Source: Amphritea opalescens | Lineage (GTDB): Bacteria; Pseudomonadota; Gammaproteobacteria; Pseudomonadales; Balneatricaceae | Direction of reading: 5' to 3' | Assembly (NCBI RefSeq): GCF_003957515.1 | Contig: NZ_RQXW01000002.1 | Coordinates: forward strand, 124,001-188,000 | Length of the DNA: 64,000 nucleotides | Shown here: piece by piece, positions 55,674-64,000 of the stretch | How positions within the stretch are numbered: position 1 is the stretch's first letter | How the letters are laid out: every line of letters starts with the position of its first letter | Notes under the pieces: model-generated | Told to the model about the DNA's origin: nothing | What the model saw: the letters and a program-made list of their open reading frames with translations, nothing else | Databases searched by the model: none | Made by a program: the position numbers and the translations under genes

Positions 55674-55703
55674 CAAAAAAAGGCGATCACACTGTGATCG
55701 CCT
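55674..55703 (-). terminator. Minus-strand terminator of the pyrimidine gene cluster
   Basis: An 11-bp perfect stem AGGCGATCACA / TGTGATCGCCT (55681-55691 with 55693-55703) around a single central base. On the minus strand it is followed by seven T residues. It lies 82 bp beyond the stop of the pyrC' gene. Confidence 0.8.
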
Positions 55704-55707
55704 CGAT

Positions 55708-55733
55708 AAACTCCGCGCTGGCGGAGTTTTTTG
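55708..55733 (+). terminator. Plus-strand terminator of pit
   Basis: Stem AAACTCCGC / GCGGAGTTT (55708-55716 with 55721-55729), loop GCTG, then a T run to 55732. It follows the pit stop by 47 bp. It sits next to the opposing hairpin that ends the pyr genes. Confidence 0.88.
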
Positions 55734-55784
55734 TTTCTAGCCGTACCGTTACTTTAGGTTTAAGGCTTTAGGTTTAAGCGAAGG

Positions 55785-57065
55785 CTACTGCTGAAAAACG
55801 ATGTTGCCATCCAGTAGTGTATAGCGCACGACACCCTTTAATGGAAAATTCATAAAGGGTGTATTGGCACCCGCCGAACGGCGGTTTTCATCGGTCAGCA
55901 TCCACTCTTGCTGCGGATCGAAGATGCAGATATCGGCAGTGCTGCCCGGGGTTAGCGTGCCGAGATCAAGATCCAGCACGCTGGCGGGGCCTGAGGTTAG
56001 CTTAGCCAGCATTTGTGGCAATGAGATAAGCTCTTGCTGTACTAGCATCAAGGATAGCGACAGCAGCGTCTCAAGCCCGATCATGCCGGGTTCGGTCGCG
56101 GCAAAGGGGGCTTGTTTAGCGGCTAGTTCGTGGGGCTGGTGGTCTGAACAGATCGCGTGGAAGCCGTCGGTCACCAACGCGTGGCGTAAACCAGCACGGT
56201 CGAGCTGGCTACGCAGTGGTGGAATCAGATGGAAACTAGGATCAAAACCATTGACGTTTTCATCGGTCAGTAACAGGTTTTGAATAGCGATATCGGCGGT
56301 GACTCGCAGGCCTCTCTCGCGAGCATCGATGACCATCTGGACGGAACGTTCGCAGGACAGTTGACCAAAGTGTGCTTTTACACCGGTTTGTTCCACTAGC
56401 AGCAGGCAGCGGGCGACTTCGACCGTTTCTGCACTTTCCGGAATGCCGCTCAGGCCGAGCCGAGTACAGGTGATGTCGTCATGCATGGAACCACCGGCGG
56501 CTAGGTCGGTATCCATAGGTTGGAACATCACCAGCAGATCGTGGGTGGCGGCGTATTCTAAGCAGCGTACTAGCGTCAGCGAACTACGGATTGGCTGGCG
56601 GGCGTTAGTAAAGCCGATACAGCCGGACTTACTGAGGCCATACATCGGGCTAAGTTGCTCGCCTTTCAGTTCCTGAGTGAGGGCGCCTATCGGCAATACG
56701 CGGGCATTGCCTGCTTGTTTGGCGAGATCTTCAATGAGGTCGATCACGGCGGTGTTATCCGCGATGGGCTTCGTCAGGGGCGGCATGCACAGCGTGGTAA
56801 TCCCGCCCGCGGCGGCCGCAGCGGTTTCACTAGCGATCGTGCCTTTGCGGCTATAACCGGGTTCACGTAGATTAGCGCAGAGATCGATTAGCCCAGGACT
56901 AACCACGAGATTGCTGGCATCGATCTGCTGGTCGGCGATAAAACCCTCTGGGGCTTGGCCGAGAGCGGCGACCTTGCCGTCGCGGATAAACAGATCGGTG
57001 ATCTGATCCAGATTATTGGCAGGGTCGATGACACGGCCGTTTGTGATTGCAATATTGATGCTCAT
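55785..57065 (-). CDS. pyrC': Dihydroorotase-like protein, non-catalytic (PyrC', ATCase scaffold)
   Basis: Amidohydrolase-fold protein of 426 residues related to dihydroorotase. The active-enzyme motif H-x-H-L-R after GLIDP is replaced by D-L-C63-A-N65-L-R in GLIDLCANLREPG, so both first metal-binding histidines are missing and catalysis is not expected. The later SDHQPHE segment is retained. This matches the inactive PyrC' of Pseudomonas, which is needed to assemble dodecameric aspartate transcarbamoylase with PyrB. It lies 4 bp after pyrB. A genuine dihydroorotase must be elsewhere. Confidence 0.93.
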   Translation of the reverse strand: MSINIAITNGRVIDPANNLDQITDLFIRDGKVAALGQAPEGFIADQQIDASNLVVSPGLIDLCANLREPGYSRKGTIASETAAAAAGGITTLCMPPLTKPIADNTAVIDLIEDLAKQAGNARVLPIGALTQELKGEQLSPMYGLSKSGCIGFTNARQPIRSSLTLVRCLEYAATHDLLVMFQPMDTDLAAGGSMHDDITCTRLGLSGIPESAETVEVARCLLLVEQTGVKAHFGQLSCERSVQMVIDARERGLRVTADIAIQNLLLTDENVNGFDPSFHLIPPLRSQLDRAGLRHALVTDGFHAICSDHQPHELAAKQAPFAATEPGMIGLETLLSLSLMLVQQELISLPQMLAKLTSGPASVLDLDLGTLTPGSTADICIFDPQQEWMLTDENRRSAGANTPFMNFPLKGVVRYTLLDGNIVFQQ

Positions 57066-57069
57066 AACT

Positions 57070-58071
57070 TTATTCGCTCTCCCGTCGGGCCTGATGTTCG
57101 GTCATCTGTCCGCCCATCGCCATCGACATAACCGCCATGCGGACGGCAATACCATTGGTCACCTGTTTAAGAATCATCGACTTAGGGCCATCGGCCACCG
57201 AGGTTTCGATCTCTACGCCGCGGTTGATCGGCCCAGGATGCATGACGATAGAATCCGGATGGGTGAGTTTTAATTTCTCTTCGGTGAGGCCATAGAGGTT
57301 GTAGAATTCTGATTCACTCGGCAGTAGCGCGCTCTGCATGCGCTCTTTCTGTAGCCGTAGCATCATCACCACATCGACATCTTTCAGTCCCTGTTTCATA
57401 TCGGTAAAGACCGTCACCCCGAGGGCTTCGATATGTCTTGGCAATAGGGTGGTGGGTGCAATGACGCGAATGTCGGAGACCCCTAAGGTGCGCAGTGCAT
57501 GGATCTGAGAGCGGGCGACCCGTGAGTGGAGAATATCGCCGACAATGGCCACACTTAGTGGTTCAAAGGCGCCTTTGTGCTGACGGATGGTCAGCATATC
57601 GAGCATGGCCTGTGTCGGATGGGCATGACGACCATCACCGGCATTGATCACCGCCACATGGGGGGTCACATTACTGGCGATATAGTGAGCCGCGCCACTC
57701 TCTGAATGCCGCACGACAAACATATCGGAGTGCATCGCTTCCATGGTCATCAGGGTGTCTTTAAGGGTTTCACCCTTGGAGGTCGATGAGGTTTTGATAT
57801 TCAGGTTCAACACATCGGCCGATAGCCGTTTCGCCGCCAGTTCAAAGGTGCTGGCGGTGCGGGTGCTGGCTTCAAAGAACAGGTTAACCAGGGTTTTACC
57901 CCGCAGTAAGGGGACTTTTTTAACCTGTTGAGCGTTCATATCCACAAAGGAGTCGGCGGTATCGAGGATCTCGGTTAGCATCTCCCGGCTCAGCCCTTCG
58001 GTGGTCAGAAAGTGTTTTAGCTGACCGGCACTGTTGAGTTGGATCAGGTTGGGATCTTGTTGTACGAACAT
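57070..58071 (-). CDS. pyrB: Aspartate carbamoyltransferase catalytic chain
   Basis: Protein of 333 residues condensing carbamoyl phosphate and aspartate, the committed pyrimidine step. Carbamoyl phosphate site [37 protein letters not shown] and aspartate-binding [11 protein letters not shown] are all present. I chose the ATG at 58071 ([13 protein letters not shown]); the frame remains open upstream into pyrR but is not homologous there. The N-terminal extension before QLKHFL is typical of the PyrC'-associated class. No pyrI is seen. Confidence 0.95.
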   Translation of the reverse strand: MFVQQDPNLIQLNSAGQLKHFLTTEGLSREMLTEILDTADSFVDMNAQQVKKVPLLRGKTLVNLFFEASTRTASTFELAAKRLSADVLNLNIKTSSTSKGETLKDTLMTMEAMHSDMFVVRHSESGAAHYIASNVTPHVAVINAGDGRHAHPTQAMLDMLTIRQHKGAFEPLSVAIVGDILHSRVARSQIHALRTLGVSDIRVIAPTTLLPRHIEALGVTVFTDMKQGLKDVDVVMMLRLQKERMQSALLPSESEFYNLYGLTEEKLKLTHPDSIVMHPGPINRGVEIETSVADGPKSMILKQVTNGIAVRMAVMSMAMGGQMTEHQARRESE

Positions 58072-58090
58072 GGCAGATTCCGGCGATGGG

Positions 58091-58606
58091 TTATAAGTTA
58101 GCTTTCTTACGGATTTCCAGTGCCAATGGCGCCGGCCCAGTGAGTTTGACCTGTTCATCATCGGCCAGCAGCAGTGTGTCGCCGATAACATCCGCCTGAA
58201 TGGGGAGTTCACGTCGATTGAGGTCGAGCAGCGTGACCAGTGTAATGGACGCGGGGCGGCCATAATCAAACAGCTCATTCATGGCAGCACGAATGGTGCG
58301 GCCGCTCATGATGACATCATCGACAAGGATAATGTGTCGGTCTTCCGTGGCGCTCGGTAGTGCCGAGGGCTGCACTTTAGGGTTTAAGCCCACCTGAGTA
58401 AAATCATCACGATAGAATGAGATATCTAGGGTGCCCAGTGGGCTGGCGATATTGAGCTGCTGATGCAGATGTTCCGCGAGCCAAACGCCGCCGGTGCGGA
58501 TGCCGATCATCATGGGGTCATCAAGCTGTCGTGCCTTGATAAGAGTGGTCAGTTCGGTCGCCATTTTAGCTAACAGGTGATCGACTTTAATTACGCCCGA
58601 TACCAT
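58091..58606 (-). CDS. pyrR: Pyrimidine operon regulator / uracil phosphoribosyltransferase-like PyrR
   Basis: Type I phosphoribosyltransferase of 171 residues: PRPP loop [19 protein letters not shown], with [15 protein letters not shown] upstream. In pseudomonads the gene in this place is PyrR, a regulator of pyrimidine genes. The ATG at 58606 has a near-perfect GGAGG at 7 bp and is chosen over the frame opening at 58630. It overlaps the end of ruvX by 20 bases, so it is translationally linked to that gene. It is followed by pyrB after 19 bp. Confidence 0.93.
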   Translation of the reverse strand: MVSGVIKVDHLLAKMATELTTLIKARQLDDPMMIGIRTGGVWLAEHLHQQLNIASPLGTLDISFYRDDFTQVGLNPKVQPSALPSATEDRHIILVDDVIMSGRTIRAAMNELFDYGRPASITLVTLLDLNRRELPIQADVIGDTLLLADDEQVKLTGPAPLALEIRKKANL

Positions 58607-59063
58607 AAAGGTCCTCCAGTCGGGTTTCACTGGATATCAGTTGGTCTGATTCAAACCAGCTTTCCAGAATCAGTTGAGCGGCAATGCCGTCAACGGAATT
58701 TTCTTTAAAATTACTGCTGCCGCCCCGAGATAGACTGATCTGTTTGGCTTCACGGGTGGTGAGCCGTTCATCAATCAGATAGCAGGGGCGCTGGCAACGT
58801 TCTTTGAGACGGTTGGCAAATTTTCGAGCCCGACGCGACATGTCGCTGATACTGCCATCCATATTCAGCGGGATGCCAACGACAATAGCAGCGGGCTGCC
58901 ACTCAGCGATGAGTGTTTCAATCACCTGCCAGTCGGGGATGCCGTCGCGGGCACTGATCGGCGGTAACGGAGAGGCCGTGCCGGTGATTGCTTGGCCGGC
59001 GGCAATGCCGATCCGAGTGGTGCCGAAATCAAAGCCTATAACTGGACCTGAGAGTGTGATCAT
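58587..59063 (-). CDS. ruvX: RuvX/YqgF family RNase H-like nuclease
   Basis: Protein of 158 residues with the RNase H-like first strand [15 protein letters not shown] (catalytic Asp), [32 protein letters not shown] (catalytic Glu) and the late Asp in [11 protein letters not shown]. The family is linked to 16S rRNA 5'-end maturation and was proposed as a Holliday-junction resolvase. The yqgE-ruvX-pyrR-pyrB order is as in Pseudomonas. Confidence 0.94.
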   Translation of the reverse strand: MITLSGPVIGFDFGTTRIGIAAGQAITGTASPLPPISARDGIPDWQVIETLIAEWQPAAIVVGIPLNMDGSISDMSRRARKFANRLKERCQRPCYLIDERLTTREAKQISLSRGGSSNFKENSVDGIAAQLILESWFESDQLISSETRLEDLYGIGRN

Positions 59064-59099
59064 ACGCTTCTTTGAGTGGGTTAGTGGCGAGGGCGCTGA

Positions 59100-59681
59100 T
59101 TAGGCATGGCCGCTTTGCGATGTTAATAGATTAAGATCAATCCCCATCGTCGCCGCTGCCGCCTGAAGTCGTTCCTCGGCCGGAGTGCGGAACATTATAT
59201 CTAAATTAGCCGGGCAACTTAACCAAACATTATCAGACAGTTCCTGTTCGAGTTGTCCCGCGCCCCAGCCGGCATAGCCTAACGCCACCAGAAAGTCCTC
59301 TGGCCCGTGGTTTTCGCTGATCGCGCGCAGAATATCCGTTGAGGTGGTCAGGGTTAGTTGATCGTTGATGACATAACTCGAATCCCACTTGGCGAGGGGG
59401 CTGTGAAGAATAAAGCCTCGGTCATTCTGTACCGGGCCGCCGGCATAAACCTCTATGGCGGCGTGATCCTCCCGGTCGGGAAGCTCAAGTAGCTGCAACA
59501 GTTCGTTCAGGTGCATCTCTGTCGGGCGGTTGATCACTATACCCATGGCACCGGATTCATTATGTTCACAGATATAGATGAGGCTCTGGGCAAAGCGAGG
59601 GTCATCCATGTGAGGCATGGAAAAGAGAAAGTGGCCCTGGAGACTGCCGGGCAGGTAGAGTGAAGAGGCCTCTGCTGTCAT
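59100..59681 (-). CDS. yqgE: YqgE/AlgH (UPF0301) family protein
   Basis: Protein of 193 residues with the family N-terminus GSLQGHFLFSMPHMDDPRFAQS, then YICEHNESGAMGIVINRP, YAGGPVQNDRGFILHS and LVALGYAGWGAGQLEQEL. Cytosolic, of uncertain function. Called AlgH in Pseudomonas, where it neighbours tonB and ruvX as here. It is 36 bp upstream of ruvX on the same strand. Confidence 0.95.
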   Translation of the reverse strand: MTAEASSLYLPGSLQGHFLFSMPHMDDPRFAQSLIYICEHNESGAMGIVINRPTEMHLNELLQLLELPDREDHAAIEVYAGGPVQNDRGFILHSPLAKWDSSYVINDQLTLTTSTDILRAISENHGPEDFLVALGYAGWGAGQLEQELSDNVWLSCPANLDIMFRTPAEERLQAAAATMGIDLNLLTSQSGHA

Positions 59682-59757
59682 CGTGAATCCTGCCCTTGAG
59701 TCGTATGGAAACGGGATGGTTCAAGCGTTGTTTCTCTGTCGCTCAGTTCCATAAGGT

Positions 59758-60705
59758 TTAGTATACCCGTGCCGATTTCTCAAATTTCCAGGTGCGGATA
59801 ATTTCCAGTTCATCGGTATCCTTGCGCATCTCAATCGGAAAGCTTTGAAAAGGTGATGCCAATTGCACAATTCTAACGGCGGCATCATCGAGTACCTTAT
59901 TACCGGAGGAGTGCAGGATGCGAATATCCTTTACATGACCGTCAGGCAATATGATCACCATCATCCGTAGGCTGCCGTATAGCTGGTTTTGTTGTGCTTC
60001 TTTCGGGTAATTCAGGTTGCCCACCGATTCAATCTTCCGCCGCCAATTGGCCAGATAGACCGCATCATTGTGACTTTTAGTTGCCGCAGAGGTCAGGCGT
60101 TTGACCCGTGGCCGTTTGGCATACTCTTGGCGTTGAAAATCGAGCTGGGCTTCAAGGCTTGCGATCTCAAGACTGCGGGAGAGCAGGGATTGAGAGTTGC
60201 CGGGTGGCGGAGGTGGCGGCGCCGATGGACGCTGTTTCTTCTCAACGGCGGTACGTTTTTTCTCTTTCTTCGCCTGGGTAACAACCACCTGTTGTGCCGG
60301 TGCGTTGTTGGTGGTCTTTTTAACGTTCTCAGCGATATCTACCGGTGCCGGCGGTTTCGGTGGGATCGGTTGTGGCGCTGGCTTCACTGTCGGCGTCGGC
60401 TGAAGGGCTGCCGTTTCCTGAATGTCTTGGTGCTGAAAATCGGCCTGTTCGCGGGTGGTGGGCAGGGCTTTCTCTTCTAGTTGGCCGCTACCCTGCTGAT
60501 CCGCTTGGGCGATAAAGTCCGCCTCTTCGGGTGGTTTTTCACTCTTAAACTGGGCAAGGGTGATTTCCAGCGTCTGCGCCGGAGGTGTCTTGGGCGTGAT
60601 AGCAAAGCCAATGCCAAGAATAGCGGCGGCATGCACCGCCACGGCCAAAAACAGGGTGAAGCCGAGGCGATCTGCTGCGGATACAGCGGCGACGGCTTTA
60701 CTCAT
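59758..60705 (-). CDS. Orphan TonB-family protein
   Basis: Protein of 315 residues: N-terminal signal-anchor (LGFTLFLAVAVHAAAILGIGF), a long Pro/Lys-rich periplasmic spacer (about 95-170, with PAPQPIPPKPPAPVD), a helical segment, and a C-terminal TonB domain (NWRRKIESVGNLNYPKEAQ, GSLRMMVIILPDGHVKDIRI, AAVRIVQLASPF). No exbB/exbD or receptor gene is adjacent. In P. aeruginosa the tonB at this position (next to gshB and algH) has been associated with twitching motility rather than iron uptake. It is 31 bp after gshB on the same strand. Confidence 0.9.
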   Translation of the reverse strand: MSKAVAAVSAADRLGFTLFLAVAVHAAAILGIGFAITPKTPPAQTLEITLAQFKSEKPPEEADFIAQADQQGSGQLEEKALPTTREQADFQHQDIQETAALQPTPTVKPAPQPIPPKPPAPVDIAENVKKTTNNAPAQQVVVTQAKKEKKRTAVEKKQRPSAPPPPPPGNSQSLLSRSLEIASLEAQLDFQRQEYAKRPRVKRLTSAATKSHNDAVYLANWRRKIESVGNLNYPKEAQQNQLYGSLRMMVIILPDGHVKDIRILHSSGNKVLDDAAVRIVQLASPFQSFPIEMRKDTDELEIIRTWKFEKSARVY

Positions 60706-60735
60706 TTGACACTCCTGTGAGGCGGTTAATCATGG

Positions 60736-61698
60736 TTATGCGGGCCGCTGATTAAGTTTCTCTTCGATGACATCCATCAGTTGCATACCAATATCCAAAC
60801 CAAATTGATTATCCAGTTCGCGGATACAGGTTGGACTGGTGACGTTCACTTCGGTGAGGTAGTCACCGATCACATCTAAACCGGCAAACAGAATCCCCTG
60901 TGCTTTCAGGGTAGGGCCAACCTGTGCCGCGATCCATAGCTCCCGTTCAGTCAGTGGACGGCCTTCGCCGCGACCACCGGCGGCAAGGTTGCCACGGGTT
61001 TCGCCATTGGTGGGAATCCGTGACAGGCCGTAAGGTACAGGCTCGCCATCGATCATCAGAATACGTTTATCACCGTCGACGATCTGTGGCAGATATTGTT
61101 GCGCCATGATGGTTTCGGTGCCGAATTTAGTGAGGGTTTCGATGATCACACCGAGGTTAACGCCCTCTTCTTGAATGCGGAAAATAGAGGTGCCGCCCAT
61201 GCCGTCGAGGGGTTTGAAGATGACATCTTTAAATTCAGCGTGGAATTCGCGCAGTAGGTCATCACGACGGGTGACCAGTACCGGTGGGCAGCATTGGGGG
61301 AAGTGGGTGGCAAAGATCTTCTCGTTATAATCCCGTAGTGCTTGTGGCCGGTTGACCATCAGGGTGTTGCCCTGCATGGCCGCCATTTCGAGTAGGTGAG
61401 TCGAATAGATAAACTCGTTATCGAAAGGAGGGTCTTTGCGCATCAGAACGGCATCGAGGGTGCTAACTTCCTGCACCTGATATTCACCACGATCGAACCA
61501 TTTCTCAGGGTTCATATCGACGGTCATCGGTGCCATCTTCGCCAATACCTTGCCATCACGCAGGTAAAGATCTTTCTGCTCCATATACCAGATCTCCCAA
61601 CCTTTGCTTTGGGCGGCCCAAAGCATGGCGAGAGAGCTGTCTTTTTTGAAGCTGATGGTCTCGATGGGATCCATCACAATGCCGATTTTAACTGTCAT
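60736..61698 (-). CDS. gshB: Glutathione synthetase
   Basis: ATP-grasp ligase of 320 residues joining gamma-glutamylcysteine and glycine. N-terminal IGIVMDPIETISFKKDSSLA, VNRPQALRDYNEKIFATHF, FKPLDGMGGTSIFR (ATP-grasp loop), GGRGEGRPLTERE and EVNVTSPTCIRELD are the expected blocks. First of the leftward gshB-tonB series. The start ATG at 61698 gives standard length. Confidence 0.96.
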   Translation of the reverse strand: MTVKIGIVMDPIETISFKKDSSLAMLWAAQSKGWEIWYMEQKDLYLRDGKVLAKMAPMTVDMNPEKWFDRGEYQVQEVSTLDAVLMRKDPPFDNEFIYSTHLLEMAAMQGNTLMVNRPQALRDYNEKIFATHFPQCCPPVLVTRRDDLLREFHAEFKDVIFKPLDGMGGTSIFRIQEEGVNLGVIIETLTKFGTETIMAQQYLPQIVDGDKRILMIDGEPVPYGLSRIPTNGETRGNLAAGGRGEGRPLTERELWIAAQVGPTLKAQGILFAGLDVIGDYLTEVNVTSPTCIRELDNQFGLDIGMQLMDVIEEKLNQRPA

Positions 61699-61806
61699 TG
61701 ATGCGCCTTGTTTATCTGTAAAGTTGATCTATCAATTAGCGGTGTTGCGTGTAGAGGGATTCTACCCGCCTGATTCAGTCATCACCAGTATTACTGTTAT
61801 CTGTGT

Positions 61807-62535
61807 TTATCCTAGGTCGCCCCAGAGATATTGCAGTACGGATAACGCCGCAACAGGCGCGGTTTCAGTGCGGAACACCCGGGGGCCAAAGGCTACCGGT
61901 TTGAACCCTTTTGCCAGTGCGAGTTCCACTTCTGCTTCGCTTAAGCCGCCTTCCGGGCCGATCAATAGGGCGATGGAGTCGGGTTTGGCGAAGTCGCCCA
62001 GCGGTTGTTCGGTATGGTGATGGAGCACCAGTTTAAGGTCGGCTTCGACGTTATCCAGCCAGTCGTTGAGGGATTGTGGCTCGCCGATCTCGGGTAGGTC
62101 GCAACGGAGACTCTGTTCGCAAGCGCTAACCGCCACCTGTTGCCAGTGTTGGCGGCGTTTATCTTGACGGTCGTTATTTAAGCGCACTTCGCAGCGCTCG
62201 GTGAACAGCGGCACCATCCGGTTCATGCCGAGTTCGGTGGCTTTTTGTACCGCATAGTCCATGCGCTCGCCGCGGGAGATCGATTGCCCGAGGGTGATTG
62301 TTAAGGGGGAAACACGCTGAGGTTTCACCGTCTGAGTAATCTGTACCGAAGCGCTGCGTTTAGCCACCTCGGTAAGCTCGGCGGTATATTCGCAGCCATC
62401 ACCGTTAAACAGTATGAGGGTATCACCGGGCCGCATACGTAGCGCGCGACTGACATGCTGCACAACGCTGTCGCTAAGGCTGAGTGGTTGGCCTTCGATA
62501 ATGGCTTGAGGCTCATAAAAACGTGGAATTCTCAT
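61807..62535 (-). CDS. rsmE: 16S rRNA (uracil-1498-N3)-methyltransferase RsmE
   Basis: SPOUT-class methyltransferase of 242 residues: N-terminal PUA-like part (MRIPRFYEPQ, HVSRALRMRPGDTLILFNG), then LGQSISRGERMDYAVQKATELG, LIGPEGGLSEAEVELA (SAM knot) and GPRVFRTETAPVAAL. The ATG at 62535 is chosen over a TTG at 62547. The gene precedes gshB with a gap of 108 bp, as in many gammaproteobacteria. Confidence 0.95.
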   Translation of the reverse strand: MRIPRFYEPQAIIEGQPLSLSDSVVQHVSRALRMRPGDTLILFNGDGCEYTAELTEVAKRSASVQITQTVKPQRVSPLTITLGQSISRGERMDYAVQKATELGMNRMVPLFTERCEVRLNNDRQDKRRQHWQQVAVSACEQSLRCDLPEIGEPQSLNDWLDNVEADLKLVLHHHTEQPLGDFAKPDSIALLIGPEGGLSEAEVELALAKGFKPVAFGPRVFRTETAPVAALSVLQYLWGDLG

Positions 62536-62659
62536 GGTGTCTATCAATCAGATCTGCGGGTTGAGGCGCTATTATGCCACGGTAAAAAGAGATCAGTTAG
62601 CGGGATCTTGGTGCTTGTGGTTTTGAGACAGGGAGGGTGGAGCGATACTGTGAGGGTAT

Positions 62660-62687
62660 AAAAAAGGGCAGAGTGAATGCTCTGCCC
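62660..62687 (-). terminator. Rho-independent terminator of metK
   Basis: Stem GGGCAGAG / CTCTGCCC (62666-62673 with 62680-62687), 6-nt loop. On the minus strand it is followed by TTTTTT. It lies 57 bp past the metK stop. Confidence 0.9.
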
Positions 62688-62743
62688 TAATTTGTGGTTA
62701 GCTGAGGCTGACTTAAGACTCGCTAACGCAATGCCAATGAGAC

Positions 62744-63934
62744 TTAGATGCCTGCAGCGGCACGCAGTTCGTCGGCTTTATCGGTTTTTTCCCAAGAGTA
62801 AGCGGTAAAGGTTTCGTTACCGGAAGTCATCTCATAAGGATTATGGCCAAAGTGACCGTAAGCAGCCGTTGGACGGTACATCGGGTGCAGTAGATCCAAC
62901 ATGCGAGTGATCGCATGTGGCCGCAGATCGAAGTGGTTATTCACCAGTTCGATGATTTTCGCGTCAGAAATCTTACCGGTACCGAAGGTGTTGATCGATA
63001 CTGAAGTAGGCTCTGCTACGCCGATGGCGTAAGACACTTGAATCTCACACTTGTCAGCCAAACCTGCGGCAACGATATTTTTCGCTACATAACGGCCCGC
63101 GTAGGCTGCTGAACGGTCAACTTTTGATGGGTCTTTGCCGGAGAATGCGCCGCCACCGTGGCGGGCCATGCCGCCGTAGGTGTCTACGATAATCTTACGA
63201 CCTGTCAGACCACAGTCGCCAACCGGCCCACCGATAACGAAGTTGCCGGTTGGGTTGATATGGAACTTAGTGCTCTTGTCGATCCATTCAGCGGGCAGGG
63301 TGTGCTTGATGATCAGCTCCATCACCGCTTCCTGAAGATCCGCCATGGAGACTTCCGGGTTGTGTTGTGTGGACAGCACAACCGCATCGATACCGACCGG
63401 TTGGCCGTTCTCATAACGGAAGGTTACCTGGCTCTTGGCATCGGGGCGCAACCATGGCAATAGGCCTGATTTACGCGCTTCGGCCTGACGTTCAACTAGA
63501 CGGTGAGCGTAGCAAATTGGCGCTGGCATCAGCACATCGGTTTCGTTGCTGGCATAACCAAACATCAAACCTTGGTCACCGGCTCCTTGATCTTCAAGGT
63601 TGGCGCGGTCGACACCCTGATTGATATCAGGTGACTGTTTGCCGATGATGTTGAGGACACCGCAGGTCGCGCCGTCATAGCCAACGTCGGATGAGGTGTA
63701 ACCGATATCACAGATAACGCCACGGACGAGCGCTTCTAGATCGACCCATGCGGAGGTCGTGATTTCACCAGAGACAATCGCGACACCGGTTTTAACCATG
63801 GTTTCACAGGCCACACGGGCGTACTTGTCTTCAGCAATAATTGCATCAAGAACCGCATCAGAGATCTGATCGGCGATCTTGTCAGGATGACCTTCGGAAA
63901 CGGATTCCGAGGTAAACAGGCTGTATTCGCTCAT
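62744..63934 (-). CDS. metK: S-adenosylmethionine synthetase
   Basis: Protein of 396 residues making SAM from methionine and ATP. Signatures: [20 protein letters not shown] at the N-terminus, [12 protein letters not shown] (methionine/ATP loop) and [19 protein letters not shown] (P-loop-like phosphate motif). Full length, ATG at 63934. Only 66 bp of upstream sequence is in the window, too little to judge a SAM-responsive leader. Confidence 0.97.
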   Translation of the reverse strand: MSEYSLFTSESVSEGHPDKIADQISDAVLDAIIAEDKYARVACETMVKTGVAIVSGEITTSAWVDLEALVRGVICDIGYTSSDVGYDGATCGVLNIIGKQSPDINQGVDRANLEDQGAGDQGLMFGYASNETDVLMPAPICYAHRLVERQAEARKSGLLPWLRPDAKSQVTFRYENGQPVGIDAVVLSTQHNPEVSMADLQEAVMELIIKHTLPAEWIDKSTKFHINPTGNFVIGGPVGDCGLTGRKIIVDTYGGMARHGGGAFSGKDPSKVDRSAAYAGRYVAKNIVAAGLADKCEIQVSYAIGVAEPTSVSINTFGTGKISDAKIIELVNNHFDLRPHAITRMLDLLHPMYRPTAAYGHFGHNPYEMTSGNETFTAYSWEKTDKADELRAAAGI

Positions 63935-64000
63935 TACGCGTCTTCAATCCTAGCTTATGAGAATGATGTATGGCATCGGACCGACAGCCCGAGTACAAGA

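Noticed and set aside
59989-60480. Antisense open frame of 163 codons over the tonB gene
   Set aside because: It lies opposite the Pro/Lys-rich repeats and gives an Arg/Trp/Leu-rich nonsense product.
63935-64000. SAM riboswitch upstream of metK
   Set aside because: Only 66 bases are available and no paired-helix pattern typical of SAM riboswitches is visible.

Overview
The window reads as chromosomal DNA of a marine-type gammaproteobacterium. The gene orders dapF-DUF484-xerC-yigB, cyaY/lptM/lysA/dapF and hemW-rdgB-metW-metX-yggU-yggT-proC-yggS/pilT-pilU are gammaproteobacterial. The block pyrC'-pyrB-pyrR-ruvX-yqgE-tonB-gshB follows the Pseudomonas aeruginosa order. An Oceanospirillales-like host is my inference; no rRNA or other decisive marker is present. 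I found no tRNA, rRNA, CRISPR array or prophage.

Layout. 1-6.4 kb: the 5' part of ilvD (cut by the window edge), a small membrane protein overlapping a Crp/Fnr regulator, a DUF2892 protein behind a palindromic operator, then glycine-zipper and PepSY envelope proteins ahead of a PhoPQ-like two-component system. 6.4-10.1 kb: argE-argA and ilvE. 10.4-26.7 kb: a lipooligosaccharide (LOS) locus. Conserved core and lipid A genes (waaC, lpxL, msbA, hldE, waaA, gmhA) flank an AT-rich accessory patch at about 12.5-18.5 kb. That patch holds unrelated glycosyltransferases, a frameshifted alpha-1,2-fucosyltransferase and a decayed IS30-family element. Just upstream of it lies a glycosyltransferase with bacterial sialyltransferase motifs. 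An uncharacterised FAD oxidoreductase / aldo-keto reductase pair sits inside the locus. No O-antigen polymerase, flippase or ligase is visible, so a short LOS outer core is more likely than a polymeric O-antigen.

26.7-32.5 kb: cyaY (divergent), the tiny lipoprotein gene lptM, lysA, dapF, a DUF484 gene, xerC, a HAD phosphatase and an unrecognised gene. 32.5-39.8 kb: a YddG-like exporter with an AraC regulator; acetoacetyl-CoA reductase and malonyl-CoA decarboxylase divergent from a MaoC hydratase, an isochorismatase-like hydrolase and a FixL/FixJ-like two-component pair. Overlapping palindromes lie in the divergent promoter. 39.8-41 kb: an Ada-like repair protein, the C-terminal stub of an EamA transporter and about 180 bp that I cannot assign.

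41-64 kb is mostly housekeeping: hemW, rdgB, DUF4426, metW-metX, yggU, yggT, proC, yggS, the pilT-pilU retraction ATPases, glnE, a DUF47-pit phosphate module, the pyrimidine genes with a catalytically dead dihydroorotase homologue, ruvX, yqgE, an orphan tonB, gshB, rsmE and metK.

I see no wholly novel multi-gene defence or mobile system. The strongest leads are the LOS diversification patch (sialyltransferase-like enzyme plus a fucosyltransferase broken at a T tract), the oxidoreductase pair in the core locus, and two palindromic operators.
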